A stretch of DNA of 43,702 nucleotides from Anaerolineae bacterium (GTDB lineage: Bacteria; Chloroflexota; Anaerolineae; Anaerolineales; UBA11579). This document shows positions 36,044 to 43,702 of this stretch, one piece after another. The position numbers were made by a program, and so were the translations under genes. The notes beneath the pieces are model-generated. The model did not search any database, was not told the DNA's origin, and worked only from the letters and a program-made list of their open reading frames with translations. The stretch covers positions 1 through 43,702 of the forward strand of contig SCUK01000010.1 in the NCBI GenBank assembly GCA_004297445.1. The letters run 5' to 3'. How positions within the stretch are numbered: the stretch's first letter is position 1; each line of letters starts with the position of its first letter.

Positions 36044-36069
36044 CCAGCGGGCGCAATTGCGCCCGCTGG
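36044..36069. terminator. Perfect 26-base palindrome, bidirectional terminator
   Basis: The sequence from 36044 to 36069 is fully self-complementary, with arms CCAGCGGGCGC and GCGCCCGCTGG. It lies between the stops of the convergent P450 and EF-G-like genes (12 and 24 bases away). A strong GC-rich stem with A/T on either side fits a terminator for both. Confidence 0.8.
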
Positions 36070-36092
36070 CTGATTCTGATTCCGTTTCAGCC

Positions 36093-38156
36093 CTATTCTT
36101 CTTCCTCTTCCACTTCCTTCTGGGCAACGATTTCCTGTGCCAGGTTGTGTGGCACAGTCTCGTAGTGGTCGTGCTCCATACTGAACACGCCGCGACCGCC
36201 GGTGATGGAACGCAGCTCGGTGGTGTAACGCAGCATCTCGGCGAGCGGCACATGGGCGTTGACCACACTCTTGCCCTTCTCGCTGTCCATGCCCTGCACA
36301 CGGGCACGGCGTGTGTTGAGGTCGCCCAGCACGTCGCCCATGTGGTCTTCGGGCACCACAATGCGCACGTTCATGATTGGCTCCAGCAGGACCGGGTTGG
36401 CCGCCCTGAAGGCTTCCTTGAACGCGTTGCGGCCGGCAGTCTCGAAGGCCACCGGCTTGCTATCCACAGCATGCTCTTTGCCATCGTAGACCGCCACCCG
36501 CACGCTCTTGACCGGGTAACCGGCGATGACGCCCTTCTCCAGCACGCTACGCACACCTTTTTCGATGGCGGGCATGAAGTTGGTGGAAATCGCGCCGCCC
36601 ACCACCTCATTGGCAAATTCAAACTCGCCATCCTCGGAAGGCGCCACCCGCAGATGGACTTCGGCAAACTGACCCGCACCGCCGGTCTGTTTCTTGTGGC
36701 GGTATTGCGCCGAGCCCTCTTTGGTGATGGCTTCCTGGTAGGGCACCCGGGGTTCATGAATGTCCAACCCCACCTGGAATTTGTTTGCCGCCTTACGGAT
36801 GGCGACATCAATGTGCTGGTCGCCCATGCCCTGCAGGATGGTCTGCTTGGTGGAGGGTTCATTGTGCCAGGACAGCGTGAGATCTTCGCCGCAAATTCGT
36901 GAGAGTGTCTGCCCCATCTTGGTGGCATCCTGCTGGGTGCGGGGCGTAACAGCCACCCGATAAAGGGCGTTGGGATAATTGGGCTTCTTGAGGATGAGCG
37001 GATGGCCCTTGTCGCAGAGCGTGTCACCGGTCTCAGATTCGCTTAACTTGAGCACCACGCCCAGGTCGCCGGCATGCATGACCGGTACAGAGATCTGCTC
37101 CTTGCCGCGCAACACGCTCAGGTTCGCAAAGCGTTCCTCCACCCCGCGGCCCTGATTCCAGACACGGGTGTCGGACTTAAGCGAGCCGGATTGCAGCCGG
37201 AAGTAGGAAATCTTGCCCACGAACGGGTCAGCAGTGGTCTTCCAGATGTAAGCCGCCAGCGGGCCGGTATCGGTTGCCTTGAGTTCTTCCTCGCCCTTGG
37301 CGCCTTCGGCCATCTCGGCGGGTGCTTCGGCCGGTGAGGGCAACAGGATGATGAAAGCATTCATCAGCTGGGCCATACCGACCTGGTCGCTGGCATCCGC
37401 CAGGAAGACCGGGACGAACAAATTGTGGCGAATGACCTCCTGCAAGCCGTGCAGAATTTCATCGGCGGATAACTGGCCGCCTTCCAGGTACTTCTCCAGC
37501 AGGGTATCGTCGCCTTCGGCGGCGGCTTCAATGAGTGCCTGACGGGCGGCCTGGGCTTCATCGGCCATGTCGGCGGGAATCTCCACACCTGCGCCGCCGC
37601 CCACCGGGTAGGCCTTCATATCCAGCAGGTCAATGATGCCCTTGAATCCGGACTTCTCGCCCCACGGCAACTGCACGGATATCAGACGTTCTTCGGTGAG
37701 CCGTTGCACCGATTCCATCGCCGCACGGAAGTTGGCGGTCTCGCGGTGCATGCGGTTAATCAGCACGAAACGCGGGAGTTTGAACTGGTCGCAGTATTCC
37801 CAGGCGATCTCGGTGCCTACCTGTGCGCCGGCCACCGAATCCACCACCACCAGCGCGCCATCCGCCACGCGCAACGCCGAAATGACCTCGCCGACAAAAT
37901 CGGGGTAGCCGGGGCTGTCCAGCACGTTTAACTTATGGTCTCTGTACTCAATCGGGATGAGCGCGGTGGAAAGCGAGGTGCCGCGGCGTTTCTCTTCGTC
38001 GTCAAAATCGCCAACGGTCGTGCCGTCTTCCACACTGCCAATGCGGTTGATGGCCCCGGTGGTGAACAGCAGGGCATCCGCCAGCATCGTTTTGCCGGCG
38101 CCGCTGTGAGACACCATGGCGATGTTGCGAATCTTGTCGGTTGTGTACTCTTTCAT
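36093..38156 (-). CDS. fusA2: EF-G-like GTPase with altered G motifs (EF-G2-type)
   Basis: A protein of 687 residues, full EF-G length, with all five domains recognisable down to GGRGVFSMEHDHYE. The P-loop SHSGAGKT (16-23) is intact. The G2 region reads RGTS instead of RGIT. G3 reads DSPGYPDF, so the His that activates water in EF-G is Tyr84, as in EF-G2-type paralogues. G4 reads NRMH (134-137) where GTPases have NKxD, so both the Lys and the guanine-reading Asp are gone. It is likely a paralogue of the canonical translocase with changed nucleotide use. The C-terminus ends in Glu-rich VEEEEE. It diverges from the metalloenzyme gene. Confidence 0.9.
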   Translation of the reverse strand: MKEYTTDKIRNIAMVSHSGAGKTMLADALLFTTGAINRIGSVEDGTTVGDFDDEEKRRGTSLSTALIPIEYRDHKLNVLDSPGYPDFVGEVISALRVADGALVVVDSVAGAQVGTEIAWEYCDQFKLPRFVLINRMHRETANFRAAMESVQRLTEERLISVQLPWGEKSGFKGIIDLLDMKAYPVGGGAGVEIPADMADEAQAARQALIEAAAEGDDTLLEKYLEGGQLSADEILHGLQEVIRHNLFVPVFLADASDQVGMAQLMNAFIILLPSPAEAPAEMAEGAKGEEELKATDTGPLAAYIWKTTADPFVGKISYFRLQSGSLKSDTRVWNQGRGVEERFANLSVLRGKEQISVPVMHAGDLGVVLKLSESETGDTLCDKGHPLILKKPNYPNALYRVAVTPRTQQDATKMGQTLSRICGEDLTLSWHNEPSTKQTILQGMGDQHIDVAIRKAANKFQVGLDIHEPRVPYQEAITKEGSAQYRHKKQTGGAGQFAEVHLRVAPSEDGEFEFANEVVGGAISTNFMPAIEKGVRSVLEKGVIAGYPVKSVRVAVYDGKEHAVDSKPVAFETAGRNAFKEAFRAANPVLLEPIMNVRIVVPEDHMGDVLGDLNTRRARVQGMDSEKGKSVVNAHVPLAEMLRYTTELRSITGGRGVFSMEHDHYETVPHNLAQEIVAQKEVEEEEE

Positions 38157-38395
38157 GGGTTTGGCTGCCCTTCCAAAAGTGGGATGTGGTGAGACACAAA
38201 CGGTCCCAGCCTGCTGCCTGAAGACGGCAGGTGGAACCGACGCTTTTGGCGGGCTATGCGGCCACTACACAGCCCAACAAAGGCAGAGGCTCCACCCTGG
38301 CTCGCCTGTTAAGCAGTGTGCCTATTCTAAAAGAAGCGCGCCGATGTGTCAAAGAGGGAAAGTTGCGGGTACAATCGCGCCGGAGACTCCCAAGG

Positions 38396-39310
38396 ATGAA
38401 ATTCCTGTTTTTGTTCATGGATGGCGTGGGGTTGGGCGCGGAAGACCCGGAAACCAACCCGCTGATTCAGGCGCGCACGCCCAACCTGCAACGCCTGTTG
38501 GACGGGCGGCAACTGGCGGCAGGCAGCGCGCCTCTGGAGACCGAACGCGCCACACTGCTGGCGCTGGATGCCAACCTGGGCGTGGACGGGCTGCCGCAGT
38601 CGGCCACCGGGCAGGCGGCGCTGCTGACCGGCCGCAACATCCCGGCGGCAGTCGGCGAGCACTATGGGCCCAAGCCCAACCCGGCCGTGGCCGGCGAAAT
38701 CCGCAAAGGGACGCTGTTCTCGCAATTGCGCGGGCGCGGCTATACCGCCGCCTTGCTGAACGCCTACCCGCAGGGTTACTTTGATGGCATCCAGAGCGGC
38801 AAGCGGCTGTATTCGGCCATCCCGCTGGCCGTGACGGAAGCCGGGCTGGCGTTGATGACCACGAAAGACCTGGATGACGGCAACGCGCTGACGGCAGATT
38901 TTACCGGCGAGGGCTGGCGGCGCTACTTTGGACCGCCGGACATGGCGGTGATGAACGGTGCGGAAGCCGGCCGCAAATTAATGCAACTTGCCACTGCCTA
39001 CGATTTTGCCTTTTTTGAATACTGGTTCAGCGACTACGCCGGACACAAGCAGGACAAAACTGCCGGTGTGGAATTGCTTGAATCGTTTGATGGCGTGCTG
39101 GGCGGTTTGCTGGACGCCTGGGACGACGAAGCCGGACTGATACTAATCACCTCCGACCACGGTAATCTGGAAGACCTGAGCACCCGCCGCCACACCGCCA
39201 ACCCGGTGCCGGGGCTGGTCATCGGCGCGGCGGGCTTGCGCCAACGATTCTGCGCCAACCTGAAGACGCTCGCCGATATTGCGCCGGCCATCCTGCAGTT
39301 TTATCCCTGA
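38396..39310 (+). CDS. Metalloenzyme of the alkaline phosphatase/phosphoglycerate mutase superfamily
   Basis: A protein of 304 residues from the ATG at 38396 ([12 protein letters not shown]); an open frame 55 codons longer is not family-like. Marks of the superfamily are MDGVG with metal-binding Asp9, [14 protein letters not shown] with the Ser/Thr nucleophile region, [10 protein letters not shown], and [10 protein letters not shown] with a final HTANPVPG histidine. These bind two metal ions and handle a phosphate ester. Phosphopentomutase and cofactor-independent phosphoglycerate mutase are relatives, but the protein is shorter than either and lacks their extra domain. The substrate is unknown. 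The next gene starts 13 bases later, so they may be cotranscribed. Confidence 0.85.
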   Translation: MKFLFLFMDGVGLGAEDPETNPLIQARTPNLQRLLDGRQLAAGSAPLETERATLLALDANLGVDGLPQSATGQAALLTGRNIPAAVGEHYGPKPNPAVAGEIRKGTLFSQLRGRGYTAALLNAYPQGYFDGIQSGKRLYSAIPLAVTEAGLALMTTKDLDDGNALTADFTGEGWRRYFGPPDMAVMNGAEAGRKLMQLATAYDFAFFEYWFSDYAGHKQDKTAGVELLESFDGVLGGLLDAWDDEAGLILITSDHGNLEDLSTRRHTANPVPGLVIGAAGLRQRFCANLKTLADIAPAILQFYP

Positions 39311-39323
39311 GCGAAAGAAACCC

Positions 39324-40853
39324 ATGACTCGAGCGACCCGCTTCAACCTCTCCCTGATTACCCTGCTGCTGCTGACCAGCCTGGCCTGCCAGACCGTGTT
39401 GGCTCCGCTGGCAGGCGGGAGGGCCGATGATTCCCCGACGCCAGAAACCAATTCCCCCACCACCAGCCCGACGGCGGCGACTTCTGCTGAAGAAGACGCG
39501 CCGGTTGAGGCGGGCGAAAATTGCGGGGTGACCGCCGAACCCGTGGAGGATGGCGAGTTGGAGGCCAACCCCGCTCATACGTCCATCGGCGACCCGTATG
39601 CGCCGGAACTGGGCAACCAGGGATATGACGTACAACGCTACACGCTGGCGCTGAGTCTTGACCCCGCCCGGCCGCGCCAGGTGTGCGGCACGGTGACGAT
39701 TGAGGCCACGGCAACGGAGGCAATCGAGGAGTTCGGCCTGGATTTTATCGGCTTTGGCATCCAGAGCCTGACGGTGAATGGCGTCGAGGCCGAGACCTAT
39801 CGCACCCCGGGCAAAGTGGTCATCCTGCTGGATGCGCCGCTGGCAGCGGGGGATGACTTCGAAGTGAAAATCCATTATGGCGGGCTGACCGAACAGGTTC
39901 AGTCGCGCTTTGCGCCCTTCGAAGACTCGCTTGGCCTGTTCTTTCCCAGCGAGCAGAACCTGTACGCTCTCTCCGAGCCGGACGGCTCGCGCTACTGGTT
40001 CCCCTGCAACGACCACCCGCGCGACAAAGCGCTGTTCCGTTTCGAAATCACCACGCCGGGCGGGTTGATGGCTGTCGCCAACGGCCTGCTGAAGGACGAA
40101 ATCGACAACGGCGATACAACCACTTGGGTGTGGGAGCACGCCGACCCAATGGCGCCGTACCTGGCAACGGTGGCGGTGGGCGATTACGCTGAAGTGCAGA
40201 ACGAGGTGGTGAACGGCGTCGCGCTGCGGTCTTATGCGCTGCCCTCGGCGGCATCGACTCTGGAAATTGAACTGGAGCGCACTGCGGAAGCCATTGGATG
40301 GATGGAAGAGATGGTTGGGTCGTATCCGTTTGAGGCCTATGGCTACGTGACGGTGGAAAGCTTTGGCGTAACGCTGGAAAACCAGAGTATGGTGGTGCTG
40401 TCCATCTACATGATTAATGAAGCCGTGATGGTGCATGAACTGGCGCACATGTGGTTCGGCGACCATGTGAGTTTGGATACCTGGGGCGACATGTGGCGCA
40501 ATGAAGGTTTTGCCACCTATTTTGAATACCTGTGGGGCTACCGGGACGACCCGTCAGGGTTTGACGCCGAGATGGACGCGCTGGTGAATTCGATTGACAG
40601 AAACACCGCGCTGGAACCGCTGACCGACCTGACGCCCGCCAACCTGTTTGGCTACGAGAGTTACGTGAAGGGCGCGGCCCTGTTGCATGCGTTGAGGGGC
40701 GAAGTGGGCGACACCGCGTTTTTTAAGGGGCTACGACTGTATTTGGAACGGTTTGGCGGCGGGACGGCGACGAACGCCGATTTTATTGCGGTGATGGAAG
40801 AAGCCTCCGGGAGCGACCTAGAAGCATTCTTTGACCTCTGGTTGAACAAGTAA
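39324..40853 (+). CDS. M1-family metallopeptidase lipoprotein
   Basis: A protein of 509 residues from the ATG at 39324. The N-terminus MTRATRFNLSLITLLLLT then SLACQT is a signal peptide with a lipobox-like Cys22, followed by a Thr/Pro/Glu-rich linker. Residues about 90-280 form the β-saddle domain of M1 enzymes. The zinc site is HELAH (His371, Glu372, His375) with Glu394 in NEGFATY, exactly 18 residues later. The exopeptidase GAMEN motif is VTLENQS here, keeping only E-N. The protein lacks the long C-terminal helical domain of full aminopeptidases. An extracytoplasmic aminopeptidase acting on peptides is likely. Confidence 0.92.
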   Translation: MTRATRFNLSLITLLLLTSLACQTVLAPLAGGRADDSPTPETNSPTTSPTAATSAEEDAPVEAGENCGVTAEPVEDGELEANPAHTSIGDPYAPELGNQGYDVQRYTLALSLDPARPRQVCGTVTIEATATEAIEEFGLDFIGFGIQSLTVNGVEAETYRTPGKVVILLDAPLAAGDDFEVKIHYGGLTEQVQSRFAPFEDSLGLFFPSEQNLYALSEPDGSRYWFPCNDHPRDKALFRFEITTPGGLMAVANGLLKDEIDNGDTTTWVWEHADPMAPYLATVAVGDYAEVQNEVVNGVALRSYALPSAASTLEIELERTAEAIGWMEEMVGSYPFEAYGYVTVESFGVTLENQSMVVLSIYMINEAVMVHELAHMWFGDHVSLDTWGDMWRNEGFATYFEYLWGYRDDPSGFDAEMDALVNSIDRNTALEPLTDLTPANLFGYESYVKGAALLHALRGEVGDTAFFKGLRLYLERFGGGTATNADFIAVMEEASGSDLEAFFDLWLNK

Positions 40854-41008
40854 CGACCGGGATTCTTTCAAATTTGTAAGGCAATTCCCGCTCGATACAG
40901 TACATTTGCCCATAGGAGAATGAATCAAGCCCCTCTACACTGTGGAAGGCGGGGCACCCCTGGTGGCAGACGATGGGAGAAGAATCGCTTGCTATCGTAT
41001 TTAGGGAG

Positions 41009-41055
41009 AAATCCGATTTCGAGCCTCCTTACGGAGTCTTTACGAAATCGGACTT
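41009..41055. terminator. Long hairpin between convergent genes
   Basis: AAATCCGATTTCG at 41009-41021 pairs with CGAAATCGGACTT at 41043-41055 (12 of 13). A smaller CTCC/GGAG stem sits in the loop. It lies between the M1 peptidase and the kinase stops, 18 bases from the latter, and fits a terminator for the minus-strand kinase gene and probably for the plus-strand pair. Confidence 0.7.
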
Positions 41056-41072
41056 CTATTTAAGCGTACGGG

Positions 41073-43355
41073 TTAAGGTGCGCAGGAGGTCAGCGCATCA
41101 ATGGCATCGACGAATTCCGGATCAACCGCCAAAATATCATTCCAAACATTGATGGCTTCATCGCAGTTTCCCAGATAGTACAGTCCCCAGCCTGCTGAAA
41201 GCGAGGCCCACAGGTCTGACTGCTCTGAAGCTACGGCATGGGCGGTCAGGTAAGCTTCCTGTCCGCGGACTGGGTCAATCCCCGATTCGGAGAGCGCATC
41301 GCCCAGACCGATGTATGTCCACGCACTGGTTGGATCGAGCTCAATGGAACGTTCGAAAAGCGGGATAGCCTGCTCGTAGCGGTCCCAACCCAGGAATTCG
41401 TAGGCAATCCAGTCCTGAACATCTGCGTCATCGGCGCCCAGTTGGGCGATATAGTTCAAGCTGGCGTCCGCCTCTTCGATGCGCCCCAGCGAATAGAGCG
41501 GGTCGGCGATTTCGACGTAGGCGTCCCATTCACCGGGGTCGATACGTATCGCAGATTCAAACAATGCGACTGATTCCTCGTAGCGACCCTGGATGTACTG
41601 CACTATGCCCATTCCCAGTGGATAAATGGTGACGTTGGGATTCTGTTCATGCAAACGGCCTAAATCAGCCAGAGCGCGTTCCAGTTGGCCGGATTCTTCG
41701 GCGACGCCGATGAGGCTGTAGATGCGCCAGATATCCGCCGGGCGAATCTGGACGAAGAACAACCAAATGTCATAGGCGCGCTCAATCTGGCCGGACTCTT
41801 CGTAGGCATTGCCGAGGTATTCGAGATGATCCAGGTTGGGGCGCACCTGCGTAATCAGGGCCACTTCCAGCAATCGGGCGGCGGTGGTCGGGTCCCCGTT
41901 CTGGTAGGCTTCATCGGCAATGCGGTATACCTCGCTATAGGTTGCCGGGAGCTGGTGCATCGCCTGGTAGAACGCAGCGGCGGCGCCTTCCAGGTCTCCC
42001 TGCGCCAACAGTTCATTCCCGGTGGCCATGGGGTCGGCATGGTCTGTGAGTTCAGGTGGTGGTGGGAGGGGTACAACGCCGGGTTGGACGTCAATTGGCT
42101 GGTCTTGCGGCGGTTGGTTGGGGTCAGCCGTGGCGAATGGGGATTGGCCGAGCGAGGCTTCGGTGGGCTGGGCGGCGGCTTCGCGGTTGGCGCGCAGGGT
42201 ACGCAGGATGCCGCGCCCGCCCAGGGCGGCGACGACCAGCAAGGCAAGTATCCCCAACCCGCCCAGCACAAACAGCGGGGTGCGGTTAGGTTTTTTGGCC
42301 GGTGCCGGTGTGGCAGGCGCGGCCGGCGTTACCGCGGCCATCTGGGCCGCGCGGGTGGAAACAGGAGGAATGGGGTCACCCAGCACGGCAGCCATGGCGG
42401 CATCGCGGGACATCACGGCGGTGGCGCCTTCGGCGGGCGGCGGGGTGGCCCCTATTGCCATCGTTGCGGCAGGCGAAACCACAGTCGGACGGTTGGCGGC
42501 GGACCAGTCTCCGTGGTCGGCGAGGGCGGCATTCAGGGCTTCGGCGATTTCACCGGCGCGCTGGTAGCGGTCTGTGGGTTTCTTGGCAAGGGCCTTCAGG
42601 ATGATGCGCTGCACTTCTTCGGGGAGGTCCGGGCGTTTGGCGCGCGGCATGGGCAGCGGGTCCACGATGTGCTTGACGACGATGGCCATGGGTGTCTCGG
42701 CGGTGTAGGGCACTTCGCCGGTCACCATTTCATAGAGCATGACGCCGAGGGAGTAAATGTCGGTGCGGTGGTCAACGGGGTCGCCGCTGCCCTGCTCAGG
42801 GGACATGTAGGCCGGGGTGCCGACGGTCATGCCGCTCTGGGTGAGCATGCTGCCGCCCACCATGCGGGCGAGGCCAAAGTCAGTAAGCAGCGCCCAGTCT
42901 TTTTTGGACATGAGGATGTTGCTAGGCTTGATGTCGCGGTGGACAACGCCTTCGGTATGGGCGTAATCCAGGGCGCCGGCAATCTGGCCCACGAGCGTGG
43001 AAATCTGGCGCAGGGTCATGGGCCCCTGTTCCATCTGCTCTTTGAGAGTGCCCGCCGCGATGTATTCCATGACGATGTAGGCATATTCGCCTTCTTCGCC
43101 GAAGTCCATGACGACGAGGATGTTGGGGTGGCGCAGTTTGGCGATGGCGCGGGCTTCGCGCTTGAAGCGGGTGGTGAAGGATTCGTCCTGCTGGGCGAAG
43201 TAGGGCGGCATGATCTTGATGGCCACTTCGCGGTCCAGCGAGGGCTGGTAGGCCTTAAAGATGGAGGCCATGCCGCCTTTGCCAATTTGCTCAATAATCT
43301 GATACCCGCCAAGGGTTTTGCCGATGAGTTCCTGCATTTTGTTCTCCGCTGCCAT
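41073..43355 (-). CDS. Membrane Ser/Thr protein kinase with C-terminal TPR repeats
   Basis: A protein of 760 residues from the ATG at 43355 (GGAG 8 bases upstream). An ATG six codons later also has a good site and cannot be excluded. The PknB-type kinase domain spans about 18-275: glycine loop IGKGGMA, Lys47, HRDIKPSN with Asp141, DFG at 159-161 and the APE-like SPEQ. All catalytic residues are present. A low-complexity Ala/Pro/Thr juxtamembrane linker (about 285-358) leads to one transmembrane helix at about 360-380. The outer part has a Gln/Pro-rich stretch and from about 440 a run of TPR-like repeats to the end (LGNAYEESGQIERAYDIW). It probably senses an outside partner through the TPRs and phosphorylates proteins inside. 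Confidence 0.94.
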   Translation of the reverse strand: MAAENKMQELIGKTLGGYQIIEQIGKGGMASIFKAYQPSLDREVAIKIMPPYFAQQDESFTTRFKREARAIAKLRHPNILVVMDFGEEGEYAYIVMEYIAAGTLKEQMEQGPMTLRQISTLVGQIAGALDYAHTEGVVHRDIKPSNILMSKKDWALLTDFGLARMVGGSMLTQSGMTVGTPAYMSPEQGSGDPVDHRTDIYSLGVMLYEMVTGEVPYTAETPMAIVVKHIVDPLPMPRAKRPDLPEEVQRIILKALAKKPTDRYQRAGEIAEALNAALADHGDWSAANRPTVVSPAATMAIGATPPPAEGATAVMSRDAAMAAVLGDPIPPVSTRAAQMAAVTPAAPATPAPAKKPNRTPLFVLGGLGILALLVVAALGGRGILRTLRANREAAAQPTEASLGQSPFATADPNQPPQDQPIDVQPGVVPLPPPPELTDHADPMATGNELLAQGDLEGAAAAFYQAMHQLPATYSEVYRIADEAYQNGDPTTAARLLEVALITQVRPNLDHLEYLGNAYEESGQIERAYDIWLFFVQIRPADIWRIYSLIGVAEESGQLERALADLGRLHEQNPNVTIYPLGMGIVQYIQGRYEESVALFESAIRIDPGEWDAYVEIADPLYSLGRIEEADASLNYIAQLGADDADVQDWIAYEFLGWDRYEQAIPLFERSIELDPTSAWTYIGLGDALSESGIDPVRGQEAYLTAHAVASEQSDLWASLSAGWGLYYLGNCDEAINVWNDILAVDPEFVDAIDALTSCAP

Positions 43356-43702
43356 GGGCCAATCTCCGAGTTGCGAAATTCTATCACTCACTATACTGCG
43401 CGCGGAGGTAATTGGCAATTGAATGCATGGTGGTTGGGGAGGACATGGGGTAGTGCTGACCTGGCCGGATTCGTTTCCAGCAGAGTTGCAGGAATAATGT
43501 GCCGAGTCGGGATTCTTCGCTTCGCTCAGAATGACAAGATAGCACGGTAATTAAAATAACCGACCGGCGTTTTGAGGCGCCGGCCGGTCACACAAGGAGA
43601 AGAGGGAGGAAAGCCGAGGAGGGAACCTTCCGCACACTCTCATCCATTAAGACGGGGTTTGGGGCGGGGTATTACGTTAGAGGAGTATTAGAACGCCCTC
43701 TC
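43356..43702. other. Non-coding right end of the window
   Basis: About 350 bases upstream of the kinase. It should contain the kinase promoter. No gene is supported up to the edge. A GC-rich inverted repeat is listed separately. Confidence 0.5.
43562..43589. terminator. GC-rich hairpin near the right edge
   Basis: GACCGGC at 43562-43568 pairs with GCCGGTC at 43583-43589, with CGCCGG repeated inside the loop. No T-run follows on the plus strand (CACACAAGG); on the minus strand AATTATTTT-like bases are richer in T. It may end a gene that enters from the right. Confidence 0.4.

Noticed and set aside
36057-36902. A 281-codon plus-strand open frame
   Set aside because: Antisense of the EF-G-like gene, with no family features.
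39219-40466. A 415-codon minus-strand open frame
   Set aside because: Antisense of the M1 peptidase gene, which has signal peptide and zinc site in the right order.
41685-43550. A 621-codon plus-strand open frame
   Set aside because: It is the antisense shadow of the kinase gene. It is Gly/His-rich without motifs, while the minus strand has a complete kinase and TPR reading.

Overview
The window looks like chromosomal DNA of a Chloroflexota (Anaerolineae-like) bacterium. This is inferred from GC-rich coding sequence, a large zinc-ribbon multi-pass membrane protein, Ig-like lipoproteins with Thr/Pro-rich linkers, a very large PAS/GAF/HD-GYP protein, a kinase-TPR protein and decayed IS copies. 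No rRNA or marker gene fixes the taxon.

Layout. (1) 1-2670, minus: the N-terminal 890 codons of a giant membrane protein that runs off the left edge. (2) 2671-7750: two decayed transposase fragments, a secreted Ig/Fn3-type protein (plus) converging on an Ig-like lipoprotein (minus), a short direct repeat and the stump of a Gly/Asn-rich secreted protein. (3) 7797-20196, minus: one tightly overlapping operon for heme synthesis. Transcription order is hemQ, coproporphyrin-type ferrochelatase, hemA, hemC, hemD, hemB, a radical SAM/SPASM gene, hemE, hemY, hemL, a second ferrochelatase of another type, and two small membrane proteins. It covers every step from glutamyl-tRNA to heme. It has hemQ but no hemF or hemN, so the coproporphyrin-dependent route is the most economical reading. 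(4) 20360-27660: a TnpB remnant, the 1377-residue sensor with an HD-GYP phosphodiesterase domain, a PAS-GGDEF diguanylate cyclase, an IS256-type remnant and a beheaded HD-GYP fragment. (5) 27815-34500: an accessory island ending at tRNA-Lys(CTT). It holds a ParA-like protein with an abnormal P-loop, a divergent protein of unknown family, a replication-relaxation-like protein, an array of four short repeats, an excisionase-like gene and a tyrosine integrase. (6) 34501-43702: the tRNA with a consensus promoter, a cytochrome P450, an EF-G-like protein with altered GTPase motifs, an alkaline-phosphatase-superfamily metalloenzyme, an M1-type peptidase lipoprotein and a Ser/Thr kinase with TPRs.

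How the parts fit. The heme operon supplies a cofactor used, among others, by the P450. The sensor and the cyclase carry opposite c-di-GMP activities next to each other. The island is an integrated element, perhaps partly degenerate. Its payload (ParA-like protein, unknown Pro-rich protein, replication-relaxation-like protein) is the best candidate for an undescribed module. Domain calls were made by eye; no database search was run.
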